A DNA stretch of 64,000 nucleotides from Pontibacillus litoralis JSM 072002 (GCF_000775615.1 NZ_AVPG01000014.1:1-64000); one strand, 5' to 3'; shown: positions 55,799 to 64,000, counted from the first letter of the stretch. Numbers and translations are program-made. The notes: generated by a model not told the origin, from the sequence alone.

Positions 55799-56290
55799 AT
55801 GATAATGGATGGAAATCACTACCGTTCAAAGGAAGAGCGTGGATTAATAGGACCGAACACGATGATGATTGTTGCTTCACCGCAAGAAACGTATCAAACG
55901 AAAATCACCGATAAAGTAGAAGGTGATATCTATGTATCAGCTACCCCTCAAGAAGTAATCTTATCCGCATGCTTAGAAGGCTTCTCTGATTATGAAGGAC
56001 GACGATTAGCAACAATCAATCGAACAGAATATAAGAAGAAAGTACCCATAGCCATTCATCCGCAACAAGATATCTTTGCGTTCCCTACACAATCATCGAA
56101 ACAACCTAATTGTGTATGGCTATTTGCTTCACATATTAAAGACATAGCTGAAAATGGAACGAAACATGTGATCATCCATTTTCAAAATGGGACAACGACT
56201 CAACTCCCCGTCTCAAAGTATGTAATTAAGAAGCAAATGGAACGAACAAGTTATTGTCGCTTTCTTTATCAGCAATTATACGATAAGTAA
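55799..56290 (+). CDS. comK: Competence transcription factor ComK
   Basis: At 163 residues it is shorter than B. subtilis ComK (192), but the core aligns by eye: KKVPIAIHPQQDIFAFPTQSS, then PNCVWLFASHIKDI, HVIIHFQNGTTTQLPVS and QMERTSYCRFLYQQL. ComK activates late competence genes, including comF genes such as those at 14068-16144. The C-terminal tail that MecA recognises for ClpCP degradation in B. subtilis is largely missing. AAGGGAG precedes the ATG; a second ATG two codons on is possible. Confidence 0.9.
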   Translation: MIMDGNHYRSKEERGLIGPNTMMIVASPQETYQTKITDKVEGDIYVSATPQEVILSACLEGFSDYEGRRLATINRTEYKKKVPIAIHPQQDIFAFPTQSSKQPNCVWLFASHIKDIAENGTKHVIIHFQNGTTTQLPVSKYVIKKQMERTSYCRFLYQQLYDK

Positions 56291-56302
56291 ATGAACGAAA
56301 AA

Positions 56303-56345
56303 AAGAAGCCAACGACTAGCCATTAATCGTTGGCTCCTTCTTATT
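56303..56345. terminator. Bidirectional terminator between comK and the SEC-C/TPR gene
   Basis: Arms GAAGCCAACGA and TCGTTGGCTCCTTC (one bulge), with the T/A tracts on both sides. It includes the stop of the minus-strand gene. Confidence 0.85.
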
Positions 56346-58239
56346 GTAACCAGTGTTCATGTCCATACCATGCTAATGAATGCTTCTCGGCATATTGTAT
56401 TGCCGCTGCCGACCAATTATCATCTCTCGGTATACTAGTAGGATGCTCAAGCAGAACTGCCACTTCCGGATTTGCTGAAATGGCCTTCTGAATAAGCTTC
56501 TCTATGTGTGCTCTTGAAGCATGCAAGCCGATATGAATAAGCACATCGTTATACAGCATGCTGAAATGGGCATCTTCTGCGAAAGTGTTGCGCAACGCTT
56601 TCGCTTGATCATACTGCTCACACTCTAAATAAAGCCTTATTAATTCATAACGAATTCCTTGGTTATCATTTGTATTCGCTTCAAGTATATCTTCTAACAC
56701 ATGAATCGATTGCTCTTCCATCCCAAACATTTCATATAAATCTGCTAAACCAGCAAGTGCTCGCAAATAAGGACGCGCAGACAAATGCCCCCATAAACTG
56801 CCCATTTCCTCTTGTAAAAAGACTTCTCCTACACGCTCTTTCGCTGCACGTATGGCTGTTTGGCTATATTTCAGCGCCTGTTCATCATCCTCTTCATAAA
56901 AAGCCTTCACCGTATTGGCATCACTATTATACGGATCTAGTTGCAACGCCTGCTCAATCAAATTAAGACGGACATCACTAGCTTGCTCCATCGCCTCATA
57001 CACGAGTAGCTGCGCCTGTTGTTGCTTCGTTTCCGGTTCAAACGACGCTTCCACATACTTATCTAATAAATCTCTAAGCTGTTGTTCATCTTCTATATCC
57101 CCATGACTGTTGAGCCTCTCTGTTACTTCATACGTCGACCGTTCAGCTAACGGAAACAACACTGTCGAAGGCAATATATCATCCGTAACCATACCTTCAG
57201 AAAAGCTATCATCTACTATTTGCTGTTCCATAGCGAAAAAGGCTGGCCAAATTTCATCTAAATCAGCTAAGCGTTTTCCAATACTCGTCACACTCACGCC
57301 ATATTTATCGGCTATCTTTTTTTGCGTACATTGTTCTCTTACACCGAAGAGCGGACTGTCGCGAATTAAATATTCTAAAGCAGCTGCATATATTCCCATC
57401 TTCTTTCCTTTAATATTATAATTCAGGCAATACATAAGCCAGTAACGTTCGGCTTTGGCGATAACATCCCTACGATGAGCGAGACCACTGTGCATGCGAA
57501 ACAACGCTAGTACCTCCTGATAGCGCGCATCCCTTTCCAATTCTTTCATAGCTGCCATCGTATCTACTGGTTCTTCTACAAATTGAGTAATAATATCGAT
57601 ATAACGACTAACGACTACCTCTTCAAAGCTAGACGAATCTGTCTGTTCATGCAACGATTGTGCAATTTCCATCATTTTCTTATAATCAGCTTTACTTAGT
57701 TGCAACGGAAAAGGAAGGAAACGGTAGCAACTTCCCCATTTCCCAATCATCCCTGCAAAGAAATCCGCCTTTCTTAAACGTTCATCCGCCGCTTCTTCTT
57801 CAGTAAACACAACCATCGAACGATTTCCTGTAATGCTGTTCTTTATTTCCGCTACCTTATCTTGCCCCCAGCATACTATTTCAAAGAACCCTACTTCAAC
57901 ATCCATCCATGCTTCTATCGACTCTCTCGTTTGCTTTCGTTTCATCGATGCATGATTCTTCTCTATAAAGCGTTCAATCAAACGTACACCATTGGAATCT
58001 GGCTTATAAAATGCTGTATGATAAACATCCATAATTTGAATCACTTTCTCTGCATAAGCTTTTCGCTTAACAGCTGGATCATTCTCCATTGTATATACAC
58101 ATAACTCATTCAAATTATCCCATAACTCTTGATTGACCAACTCATGAATCGATGTAACCACCGACTGCTTTCCACAGCACTTCTTGTACTTCTTGCCGCT
58201 TCCACATGGACATGCTTCATTGCGATTTACTTTCGCCAT
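56341..58239 (-). CDS. SEC-C motif protein with HTH and TPR-like C-terminus (long paralog)
   Basis: The zinc motif CPCGSGKKYKKCC lies at residues 9-21. The middle region to about 335 aligns with the protein at 33647 (RLIERFIEKNHASMKRKQTRES, WMDVEVGFFEI), and a helix-turn-helix-like KYGVSVTSIGKRLADL follows. From about 380 onward the sequence is all helical with TPR-like periodicity (LLVYEAMEQASDVRLNLIEQALQLDP). The function is unknown; the mix of a zinc motif, possible DNA-binding helix and protein-interaction repeats suggests a regulator or adaptor. Confidence 0.82.
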   Translation of the reverse strand: MAKVNRNEACPCGSGKKYKKCCGKQSVVTSIHELVNQELWDNLNELCVYTMENDPAVKRKAYAEKVIQIMDVYHTAFYKPDSNGVRLIERFIEKNHASMKRKQTRESIEAWMDVEVGFFEIVCWGQDKVAEIKNSITGNRSMVVFTEEEAADERLRKADFFAGMIGKWGSCYRFLPFPLQLSKADYKKMMEIAQSLHEQTDSSSFEEVVVSRYIDIITQFVEEPVDTMAAMKELERDARYQEVLALFRMHSGLAHRRDVIAKAERYWLMYCLNYNIKGKKMGIYAAALEYLIRDSPLFGVREQCTQKKIADKYGVSVTSIGKRLADLDEIWPAFFAMEQQIVDDSFSEGMVTDDILPSTVLFPLAERSTYEVTERLNSHGDIEDEQQLRDLLDKYVEASFEPETKQQQAQLLVYEAMEQASDVRLNLIEQALQLDPYNSDANTVKAFYEEDDEQALKYSQTAIRAAKERVGEVFLQEEMGSLWGHLSARPYLRALAGLADLYEMFGMEEQSIHVLEDILEANTNDNQGIRYELIRLYLECEQYDQAKALRNTFAEDAHFSMLYNDVLIHIGLHASRAHIEKLIQKAISANPEVAVLLEHPTSIPRDDNWSAAAIQYAEKHSLAWYGHEHWLQ

Positions 58240-58308
58240 TATTTCAACGCCTTTCCTTCACAATCCATACGTTTAGTTTAAATAATAACGCAGCACATGT
58301 AAAATGCG

Positions 58309-58343
58309 AATCCCCAAGCACTTGAAAAAGGGCTTGGGGATTT
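58309..58343. terminator. Hairpin between the SEC-C/TPR gene and a small ORF
   Basis: Perfect arms AATCCCCAAGC and GCTTGGGGATT around a 12-nt loop, downstream of the small ORF on the minus strand. T tracts are weak on both sides. Confidence 0.65.
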
Positions 58344-58357
58344 AATCTAGTTGTATT

Positions 58358-58504
58358 CTATGAATGTTGATGCACCGAAGAAGCTTGCAAACGTGCGACC
58401 ATTTCTTCGACAACATCTTTCGCACATGTGAGCTCCGTTTCATTCGTTAGTTCGATAATTTCTTCCATCATTACTTTCCAATGCTGCTGCTCCTCGACAG
58501 GCAT
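58358..58504 (-). CDS. 48-residue acidic helical miniprotein
   Basis: The ORF starts MPVEEQQHWKVMMEEII, with AGGGTGG about 9 nt upstream of the ATG. It is helical and acidic with a single Cys. It aligns with the 42-residue ORF at 37214 over nearly the full length without internal gaps after the first 10 residues. A hairpin follows its stop. The family and function are unknown. The region between it and the Fic gene holds no other ORF I can support. Confidence 0.6.
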   Translation of the reverse strand: MPVEEQQHWKVMMEEIIELTNETELTCAKDVVEEMVARLQASSVHQHS

Positions 58505-58620
58505 TACCGACACCACCCTAATGGATTATCGCTATATACTATACCATAAGTAACTATCGATTTAAGTCAATATTTGTCGAATTTCATTAAATGTTTGTTA
58601 CATTTGTTTCGATAGTACAG

Positions 58621-59760
58621 TTATTCCGTCATGATGCGAATTAAGTCGTATTGGAAGAAACGGCGATTACGTTGACGATTGTCTGAGTATACCAACCCGA
58701 ATGCTACAAGTTCATTTAAGCCTTTCCGAATAGTAGAAGCAGCAAGTTTAGTCTCCTGTTGTATTTGGTTAACTGTCACAATTGGATGCTTCATTACACC
58801 TTCCCAAACTTGTTTCGTCGACATTTTCGTTAGTTTCTTCAACCCATTATTGTATAATTGTTCGGCTTTATCTAATTTTTGATATTGATCATCCGCCATG
58901 CGTATCGTTGAATCTAGGAAGAATAATATCCAACTTTCCCAATCTGGATTATTTCCACTAATTCCTCTGACACCATTCAACAAGCTGTAATATTTAAATT
59001 TTTCTTTTTCTAATTCCTCACTAAGGAAGAAAATTGGCGAGTTGATTAATTTCGATTGCAGCATATACAGAACAATAAGTATTCTTCCAAGCCGACCATT
59101 CCCATCTAAGAAAGGATGAATAGATTCAAACTGAGCATGAATAATAGCTGTTTTTATAAGATCATGTAAAGTTTCCGTTTCATCCTCTAGATAAGGATGC
59201 CCATTTATATATTTTTCTAAATTAGACATATACTCTCCCATTAACTGTGGCTCTGGTGGAATGTACGTAGCGTCCTTTAATTTTTTGGTAGGTCCTATAA
59301 AGTTTTGGACTTTTCGGTACTCTCCTGCCGACCCAGTTGCGCCTCTCTCATCTTTCATTAACTCTCGATGCATGTCTCTTACCAAGCGCTCAGAAATTGG
59401 ATAACCAAGCTGAATAGATTCAACCCCTTTTCGTAAAGCGTTTCGATAATTTCGAACCTCTATTTTTTCCCATTCTTCTTGTTGTTCAATCTCATCTTCT
59501 AGCATCTCTGAAAAGGTTATTTGAGTCCCTTCAATACGTGTAGATTGTACGGATTCATGTAATGTTAATAACTGAATAAACGATTGATTTACTAAAGAAT
59601 AATGCAATTTCTGTTTTAACTTCTCTAATTTAGATGTTGCTTCTACCACTCGCTTATAAAAGGCAAGCTCCTGATCAGCGGAGAATGTTATTGGTAACAA
59701 CGGTAACTGATAAGGCTTCTTCAATCCGTTCACCACCCTTACAATATTAATCTCCGACAT
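58621..59760 (-). CDS. Fic-domain protein with N-terminal inhibitory motif and wHTH
   Basis: The Fic active-site motif HPFLDGNGRLGR is intact at residues 215-226. The autoinhibitory helix motif STRIEG at 73-78 identifies it as a class II Fic protein with an intramolecular lock. The C-terminal 70 residues contain a winged-helix-like segment (VNQIQQETKLAASTIRKGLNELVAFGLV). Such proteins AMPylate targets, often themselves or DNA-binding partners. It is monocistronic with no antitoxin gene. Confidence 0.92.
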   Translation of the reverse strand: MSEINIVRVVNGLKKPYQLPLLPITFSADQELAFYKRVVEATSKLEKLKQKLHYSLVNQSFIQLLTLHESVQSTRIEGTQITFSEMLEDEIEQQEEWEKIEVRNYRNALRKGVESIQLGYPISERLVRDMHRELMKDERGATGSAGEYRKVQNFIGPTKKLKDATYIPPEPQLMGEYMSNLEKYINGHPYLEDETETLHDLIKTAIIHAQFESIHPFLDGNGRLGRILIVLYMLQSKLINSPIFFLSEELEKEKFKYYSLLNGVRGISGNNPDWESWILFFLDSTIRMADDQYQKLDKAEQLYNNGLKKLTKMSTKQVWEGVMKHPIVTVNQIQQETKLAASTIRKGLNELVAFGLVYSDNRQRNRRFFQYDLIRIMTE

Positions 59761-59992
59761 TATAACCCAATAACCCCCTTATAAGCAGTTTACGATATTA
59801 ATAAGACAAATTATAGCGCAAAAGGAAAAGGAAATGATTCGTCTACTCCTATGATTCCCACATTTTTTATACACTTTTTTCGACATTTTTGTGTTATTCT
59901 AAACATACCGTAAAGAATCGGTTAAATTTTTGTTAAATTAAAACAATGATACGTTTGACACATAGATTGAACAGCGGGGGCTATAAACCAAC

Positions 59993-61042
59993 ATGAACAT
60001 ATTACTAACAGGCGCGACAGGTTTCGTGGGAAAACAATTGACAATTCGTTTCATGCAACAAGGACATACAGTGTATGCACTTGCACGTAACGAGCGTAAA
60101 GCAGATCAGTTGATGCAAGCAGTACCACTGGAAGCGCAACATCGTTTATTTATCATTGAAGGCGACTTAATGAAAGAAAATGCAGGCATTCACGAAGAAG
60201 ACATCGACCTCTTAACTGGTGAAATTGATACGGTTTACCACAGTGCCGCCTACCTTTCCTTTGATAATACCGAGAGAGAGAAGACGTTTCACATTAATGT
60301 AACAGGAACGAGGAACATGCTTGAACTTGCCAAGAAGATTCAAGCACCGCATTTCAATTATGTAAGCACGGCCTATACGCTCGGCATGAAGCCACACGCT
60401 AAAGAAGAATTACACCGAGTAGACCAGCCATTTGTAAACGCTTATGAGGAAAGCAAATGTCACGGCGAACATCTCGCAAGCCAATATAAAGACGTGATGA
60501 ATGTGAACATCTTCCGCCCTGCCATCATTATTGGGGACTCGACAACAGGAGAAGCAGAGACGAGCTTTGCATTATACGGCGTGATTCGAGGATTAAGCCT
60601 ATTTAAGAAAAGAATGGCACGCAAACAAACATCACAAAACGAAACCTTTAAATTTCTTTGCACTGCACATACATCCCAAAATTTCGTCCCAGTCGATTAC
60701 GTTGTCGATGTATTAGTAGCAGCTGCCACAGCCAAAGAAGCGAACAAGATTTACCACATTACGAATCCACATCCACCGACGAATCGGGCGCTATTCGATA
60801 TGGTGAAACAGAAGCTAGCCTTTCCAAACATCGAAATGGTTCCCGCTGATTATAACGGAGCATTAACGAAGGAAGAGCTCGCATTTAATGAACCAATGAA
60901 AGTATTCAAACCATACTGGAGCAAAAACGTCACCTTTGATGACACGAACACGCAAGCATTACTCCGCAAACAGAACATGCCACACCTGAACATGGATGAG
61001 GACATGTTACATCGCATTCTAAATGGCGCCATAAAAAATTAA
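59993..61042 (+). CDS. Extended SDR / NAD-binding reductase (male-sterility-like)
   Basis: The NAD(P) loop TGATGFVGKQL is at the N-terminus. YHSAAYLSF and the catalytic pair in YEESKCHGE (Tyr and Lys) follow, with NIFRPAIIIGDSTTGE further on. The family (NAD_binding_4) includes thioester reductases and fatty acyl reductases acting on lipids or polyketide-like substrates. It lies 13 bp before an alpha/beta hydrolase in a two-gene operon, so the pair may modify a lipid or ester. Confidence 0.87.
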   Translation: MNILLTGATGFVGKQLTIRFMQQGHTVYALARNERKADQLMQAVPLEAQHRLFIIEGDLMKENAGIHEEDIDLLTGEIDTVYHSAAYLSFDNTEREKTFHINVTGTRNMLELAKKIQAPHFNYVSTAYTLGMKPHAKEELHRVDQPFVNAYEESKCHGEHLASQYKDVMNVNIFRPAIIIGDSTTGEAETSFALYGVIRGLSLFKKRMARKQTSQNETFKFLCTAHTSQNFVPVDYVVDVLVAAATAKEANKIYHITNPHPPTNRALFDMVKQKLAFPNIEMVPADYNGALTKEELAFNEPMKVFKPYWSKNVTFDDTNTQALLRKQNMPHLNMDEDMLHRILNGAIKN

Positions 61043-61055
61043 AAGCGAGGAACTT

Positions 61056-61868
61056 ATGCCAACGACATTAAGCTACACAACGTATAGAAATGAAGCAGTA
61101 CAACCATGGATCATCTTCCTCCACGGACTAGGTGGCAACTATCAAATATTTAACAAACAAATCGAGCCATTCCGTGCACACTACAATCTATTATTTATCA
61201 ACTTACCTGGTCACGGGCAGTCACCATATAGGAAAACGAACAACCTATTGTCCACAACAAGCAAACAAGTCATCGACGTATTGAACGCCGAGAAGATTCC
61301 ATCCGCACACTTTCTCGGCGTATCACTCGGCACCGTCATCATGCAACAAATCGCTATGGAATACCCAGACAGAATCAAATCCATGGTACTTGCAGGAGCG
61401 GCAGGCAAATGGTTGAAATGGGGCGAATGGATAGGAAGACTAGCCATATCCTTTCCATTTCGCTATATATTACCGTATATGCTACCATACACCATATTCG
61501 CCCATATACTCATGCCAAAGCCCAATCACAGCAAATCACGGAACATCTTCCTCCAAGAAGCACGCAAACTAGGCAAACCCGCCTACCTTGGCTGGACATA
61601 TGTCATCCGCGATTCCTATAAAGTGTACGAACAACTACGTGAAAACCTAAACACGATCCCGAAGCTATACGTATCCGGAGCCGAAGACCACATGTTCCTA
61701 AAAGGCATCCAAAACCACGTAAAATTAGAAGCAAAAGCAAAGCTGCACACGATTCCACATTGCGGCCACGTGTGTAACATTGAAGAAGCGGATATATTTA
61801 ATGGACTTGCTTTGGAGTTTCTAGAGCAGGTAGGGAAGGAAGAAGAAGCATATTGGGGAGTGTCTTGA
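61056..61868 (+). CDS. Alpha/beta hydrolase
   Basis: The oxyanion region LHGLGGNYQIF, the nucleophile elbow GVSLGT (S90) and the C-terminal HCGHVCNIEE (His) give a complete Ser-His hydrolase; the Asp is probably in SGAEDHMF. At 270 residues it fits esterases and MhpC-like lipases. It is coupled to the upstream reductase. Immediately after its stop a run of eight C residues begins the IS remnant region. Confidence 0.88.
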   Translation: MPTTLSYTTYRNEAVQPWIIFLHGLGGNYQIFNKQIEPFRAHYNLLFINLPGHGQSPYRKTNNLLSTTSKQVIDVLNAEKIPSAHFLGVSLGTVIMQQIAMEYPDRIKSMVLAGAAGKWLKWGEWIGRLAISFPFRYILPYMLPYTIFAHILMPKPNHSKSRNIFLQEARKLGKPAYLGWTYVIRDSYKVYEQLRENLNTIPKLYVSGAEDHMFLKGIQNHVKLEAKAKLHTIPHCGHVCNIEEADIFNGLALEFLEQVGKEEEAYWGVS

Positions 61869-61883
61869 CCCCCCCCAAGAGAG

Positions 61884-62272
61884 TCAAATTAAGCGAGAAA
61901 ATAGGCTTTTGTCAAAATCTTCACCCACACAATCTATGAAGCGCTCAATCGGTGTTTTGTAATTTAGGGACTTCCTTGGTGTGCTGTTTCGTCTGAAAGT
62001 AACCTTGGAAATATAGTCCTGTGACACAGGGGTGAAGTCCATTTCTTTTGGTAACCCCTCTCCGTTGGAATGCTCATTTAACCCCCTTTGTAATGGTGTA
62101 CCAGGATCAGCGAAGTAAATATCAACATTTGGTTGATTACTGATGGATTTCCAATTGGAGAACGCTTTCCTACAGTCGAAAATAATGGATTTGAATAAGT
62201 TGTGCGGCAATTGACCAAGCCATTGATTGAGTGATATTTCGATGTTGGATGCCCGTCTTCCGGCTAGCTCAA
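61884..62272 (-). mobile_element. IS30-family transposase remnant (C-terminal part)
   Basis: The minus-strand frame encodes the end of an IS30 transposase: DIYFADPGTPLQRGLNEHSNG, DFTPVSQDYI and RRNSTPRKSLNYKTPIERF. These are close to the YFADP..QRGTNENTNG and NxRPRKxLxxKTP motifs that include the last catalytic residues. The start codon, N-terminal HTH and first catalytic Asp are absent, and the frame closes upstream. It is a decayed fragment, not an active element. Confidence 0.85.
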
Positions 62273-62273
62273 T

Positions 62274-62536
62274 AGGAGATTAGAAATTGATAACAATTGC
62301 TCAAAACGGTCTATTAAGCCCTTTATTATTGAAAGGAAAAATTGGTGTTTAGCAATACTGTGAAGGGTGCAAAATCTAGTTCAGTCATTTACAATATTGT
62401 AGAAACAGCCAAAGAAAATGGAGTGAATCCACTTAACTATCTTAAATACTTATTTGAAGAGCTTCCCAATATAGATACAACTAATAAAACGAAATTAAAT
62501 CAACTCTTTACCATGGTCGCCAACAATGACGAATGA
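62274..62536 (+). mobile_element. IS66-family transposase remnant (C-terminal part, frameshifted)
   Basis: The plus strand first encodes LEIDNNCSKRSIKPFIIERKNW, then after a frameshift near 62340 continues VFSNTVKGAKSSSVIYNIVETAKENGVNPLNYLKYLFEELPN. These are the consecutive C-terminal motifs of IS66 TnpC transposases (IDNNRAERSIKPF and KGAKASAIIYSIVETAKENG). The upstream catalytic domain is gone, cut at the junction with the IS30 remnant. Confidence 0.85.
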
Positions 62537-62663
62537 TTTAAAATGGAGTAAAGTTATAAAAGAAGAATTGTTGCGTAAGTACACGAAGGAATAATTCAAG
62601 AGGATTGTGCCGAGAAATGCATGGTCCTTTTACGTTGGTAGTCGATATTAAACCAACTGAAAT
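62537..62663. other. Non-coding stretch after the IS66 remnant
   Basis: I see no supported ORF or RNA between the IS66 remnant and the galE terminator. Confidence 0.4.
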
Positions 62664-62698
62664 AAACCCGTCAAGCCAAGTTATCTGACTCAACGGGT
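62664..62698 (-). terminator. Terminator after galE
   Basis: On the minus strand ACCCGTTGAG pairs with CTTGACGGGT (two wobbles), followed by TTATTTC, 10 bp after the galE stop. Confidence 0.7.
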
Positions 62699-62707
62699 AA
62701 TGAACCT

Positions 62708-63718
62708 CTATTTTGTTTCAACTAAATCCTTATAATTCTTTTCGAAGTTCCATGCATCTCTGCACATGGCAATAATATCACGTTTAGCTGTCCAGCCAAG
62801 TTTTCTTTTTGCTTTTGAAGCATCAGCATAACATGAAGCAATATCTCCAGGTCTACGCTCTACTATTTCATAAGGAACTTCAATACCATTAGCTTCTTCA
62901 AATGCTTTCACTAACTCTAGCACACTTGTACCTTGACCAGTTCCCAAGTTATAAACATTAGCACCTGCTTCGAGATTATCTAATGCTGCAACATGCCCTT
63001 CTGCCAAATCTAACACATGAATATAGTCTCTTACCCCAGTACCATCTATTGTTGGATAGTCGTTACCAAATACTCGAAGTTTGTCCAGTTTCCCTTTAGC
63101 AACTTGCGTAACATAAGGCATAAGGTTATTGGGAATACCATTAGGCACTTCCCCAATTAATCCACTTTCATGGGCTCCTACTGGATTAAAATATCTAAGG
63201 AGAGCAACTGAAAAATCCGGATTTGCTTTAGCTATATCAGTAAGAATTCGCTCACTCATAGCTTTCGTTTCACCGTACGGATTAGTAGTTGGTAACAAAT
63301 CCATAGTTTCAATGAAAGGAACCTTATTATCTCCGTAAACTGTTGCTGATGAACTGAAAACAAAACGATTAACACTATACTCCTTACAAGCTTTAGCAAG
63401 AATCATAGTACTAACGATGTTGTTATAATAATAAGTTAATGGTATATCTACTGACTCACCTACTGCTTTTAAGCCGGCAAAATGAATAACACCATCTAAA
63501 TCATGATTTAAAAAGATAGTGTATACCGCAGACTCATTAGTCACATCTATTTGATAAAAGATTAATTCTTTATTCGCAATATCTTTTATTTTGTTTAAGG
63601 TATCAGCTTTACTGTTGCAGAAATTATCAGCAACAATCACTGTATGTCCCGCTTCTAGTAAAGCAGCGCATGTGTGTGATCCAATATATCCAGCACCACC
63701 GGTAACTAATATGTTCAT
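62708..63718 (-). CDS. galE: UDP-glucose 4-epimerase
   Basis: The NAD loop GGAGYIGSH starts at residue 7. The catalytic Ser124 (FSSSATVYG) and the Y148-x3-K152 pair (NPYGETK) are intact, and the sequence is a standard 336-residue GalE. It interconverts UDP-glucose and UDP-galactose (or the N-acetyl forms). GGGTGG precedes the ATG. It follows a sugar epimerase gene on the same strand, so it probably belongs to a surface polysaccharide or nonulosonic acid cluster to the right of the window. Confidence 0.95.
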   Translation of the reverse strand: MNILVTGGAGYIGSHTCAALLEAGHTVIVADNFCNSKADTLNKIKDIANKELIFYQIDVTNESAVYTIFLNHDLDGVIHFAGLKAVGESVDIPLTYYYNNIVSTMILAKACKEYSVNRFVFSSSATVYGDNKVPFIETMDLLPTTNPYGETKAMSERILTDIAKANPDFSVALLRYFNPVGAHESGLIGEVPNGIPNNLMPYVTQVAKGKLDKLRVFGNDYPTIDGTGVRDYIHVLDLAEGHVAALDNLEAGANVYNLGTGQGTSVLELVKAFEEANGIEVPYEIVERRPGDIASCYADASKAKRKLGWTAKRDIIAMCRDAWNFEKNYKDLVETK

Positions 63719-63794
63719 CTAAAAATCACCACCCTTTTTTATCGTTTTACGAATATGTGGTCTAACACTATTCCTAGCACTTATGATTAATTTA

Positions 63795-64000
63795 TTAAAT
63801 GAGATTTTTATTCAAATGACAGTTTGTCAAATCATAAAAAGATTTATTCAAATTTACATCTTCTATTTTTATATTTTCTAGAAAATGGACAATTTTTTTA
63901 TAAGCATCCCCTTGACCATATGGGTTATTTTTTTTATTGGCAATTTCCAGGAATCTTTTATTATTAAGAGCATATCTAACAGCCTCAACAATCATATTTT
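63795..64000 (-). CDS. Hydrolysing UDP-N-acetylglucosamine 2-epimerase (NeuC/LegG type), C-terminal end only
   Basis: The reading frame is open to the right edge, so only about the last 66 residues are seen. IVEAVRYALNNKRFLEIANKKNNPYGQGDAYKKIVHFL matches the terminal helix of NeuC/LegG-like epimerases, which typically has a NPYGDGxAsxKI motif. These enzymes release ManNAc-type sugars that start sialic or legionaminic acid assembly. It is 76 bp upstream of galE. A WecB-type non-hydrolysing epimerase cannot be fully excluded from this short piece. Confidence 0.7.
   Translation of the reverse strand, partial: NMIVEAVRYALNNKRFLEIANKKNNPYGQGDAYKKIVHFLENIKIEDVNLNKSFYDLTNCHLNKNLI

Noticed and set aside
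61869-61877. Run of eight C residues as a possible regulatory or slippage tract
   Set aside because: It lies after the hydrolase stop and before the IS30 remnant, outside any gene, so slippage would change nothing; it is probably part of the old IS end.

Overview
The window looks like chromosomal DNA of a motile, low-GC, Bacillus-like member of the Bacillaceae. The evidence is the conserved order degS-degU-degV-comFA-comFC-yvyF-flgM-flgN-flgK-flgL-yviE-fliW-csrA-hag-flaG-fliD-fliS-fliT, the presence of ComK, HemAT and sigma-D type promoters, and purine-rich Shine-Dalgarno sites. The genus cannot be fixed from the sequence alone.

Positions 1-19300 (almost all minus strand) form the late flagellar and competence block. 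DegS/DegU, DegV, ComFA and ComFC are followed by FlgM, the hook-filament junction proteins, FliW/CsrA and flagellin, then FlaG, FliD, FliS and FliT. Compared with the B. subtilis order, a Maf-type flagellin glycosyltransferase sits between hag and flaG, and a legionaminic-acid type sugar pathway (LegB, LegC and a CBS-nucleotidyltransferase) follows fliT. This predicts a filament decorated with a nonulosonic acid. Sigma-D promoters are visible before flgM, hag and flaG, and the hag leader carries a GGA-loop hairpin expected to bind CsrA.

Positions 19400-37200 are mixed core genes: YigZ, glycerate kinase, a PAS-GGDEF-EAL protein, a VanZ-like protein, a degenerate LCP-like protein, HemAT, an orphan response regulator, a SWIM/SNF2 helicase, a BASS transporter, a DUF2252 protein, a SEC-C protein and a Cache-domain chemoreceptor.

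Positions 37200-42400 hold the most unusual structure. A four-gene operon (GntR regulator, ABC ATPase, ABC permease, ECF-like sigma factor) is bracketed by two tandem arrays. The arrays have different sequences but share a unit length of about 21 bp, a similar 7-bp core, a CTCTCTGA spacer element and the same orientation. One array has 12 units and the other has 40.

Positions 42400-61900 contain a NERD protein, a nitrilase-family amidase, cell-wall enzymes (VanY-type carboxypeptidase, a stand-alone amidase, an LCP ligase), a CpsB/YwqE-like protein that has lost its metal ligands, and an N-acyl-amino-acid utilisation locus (enolase-superfamily racemase, two paralogous YfcC permeases, RpiR regulator, M20 deacylase). 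They also contain a sigma-70-like factor divergent from comK, a long SEC-C/TPR protein, a Fic protein and a reductase/hydrolase pair.

Positions 61870-64000 contain two abutting transposase remnants (IS30-type and IS66-type), galE, and the C-terminal end of a hydrolysing UDP-GlcNAc 2-epimerase that runs off the right edge. Sugar-nucleotide genes therefore lie at both ends of the window.
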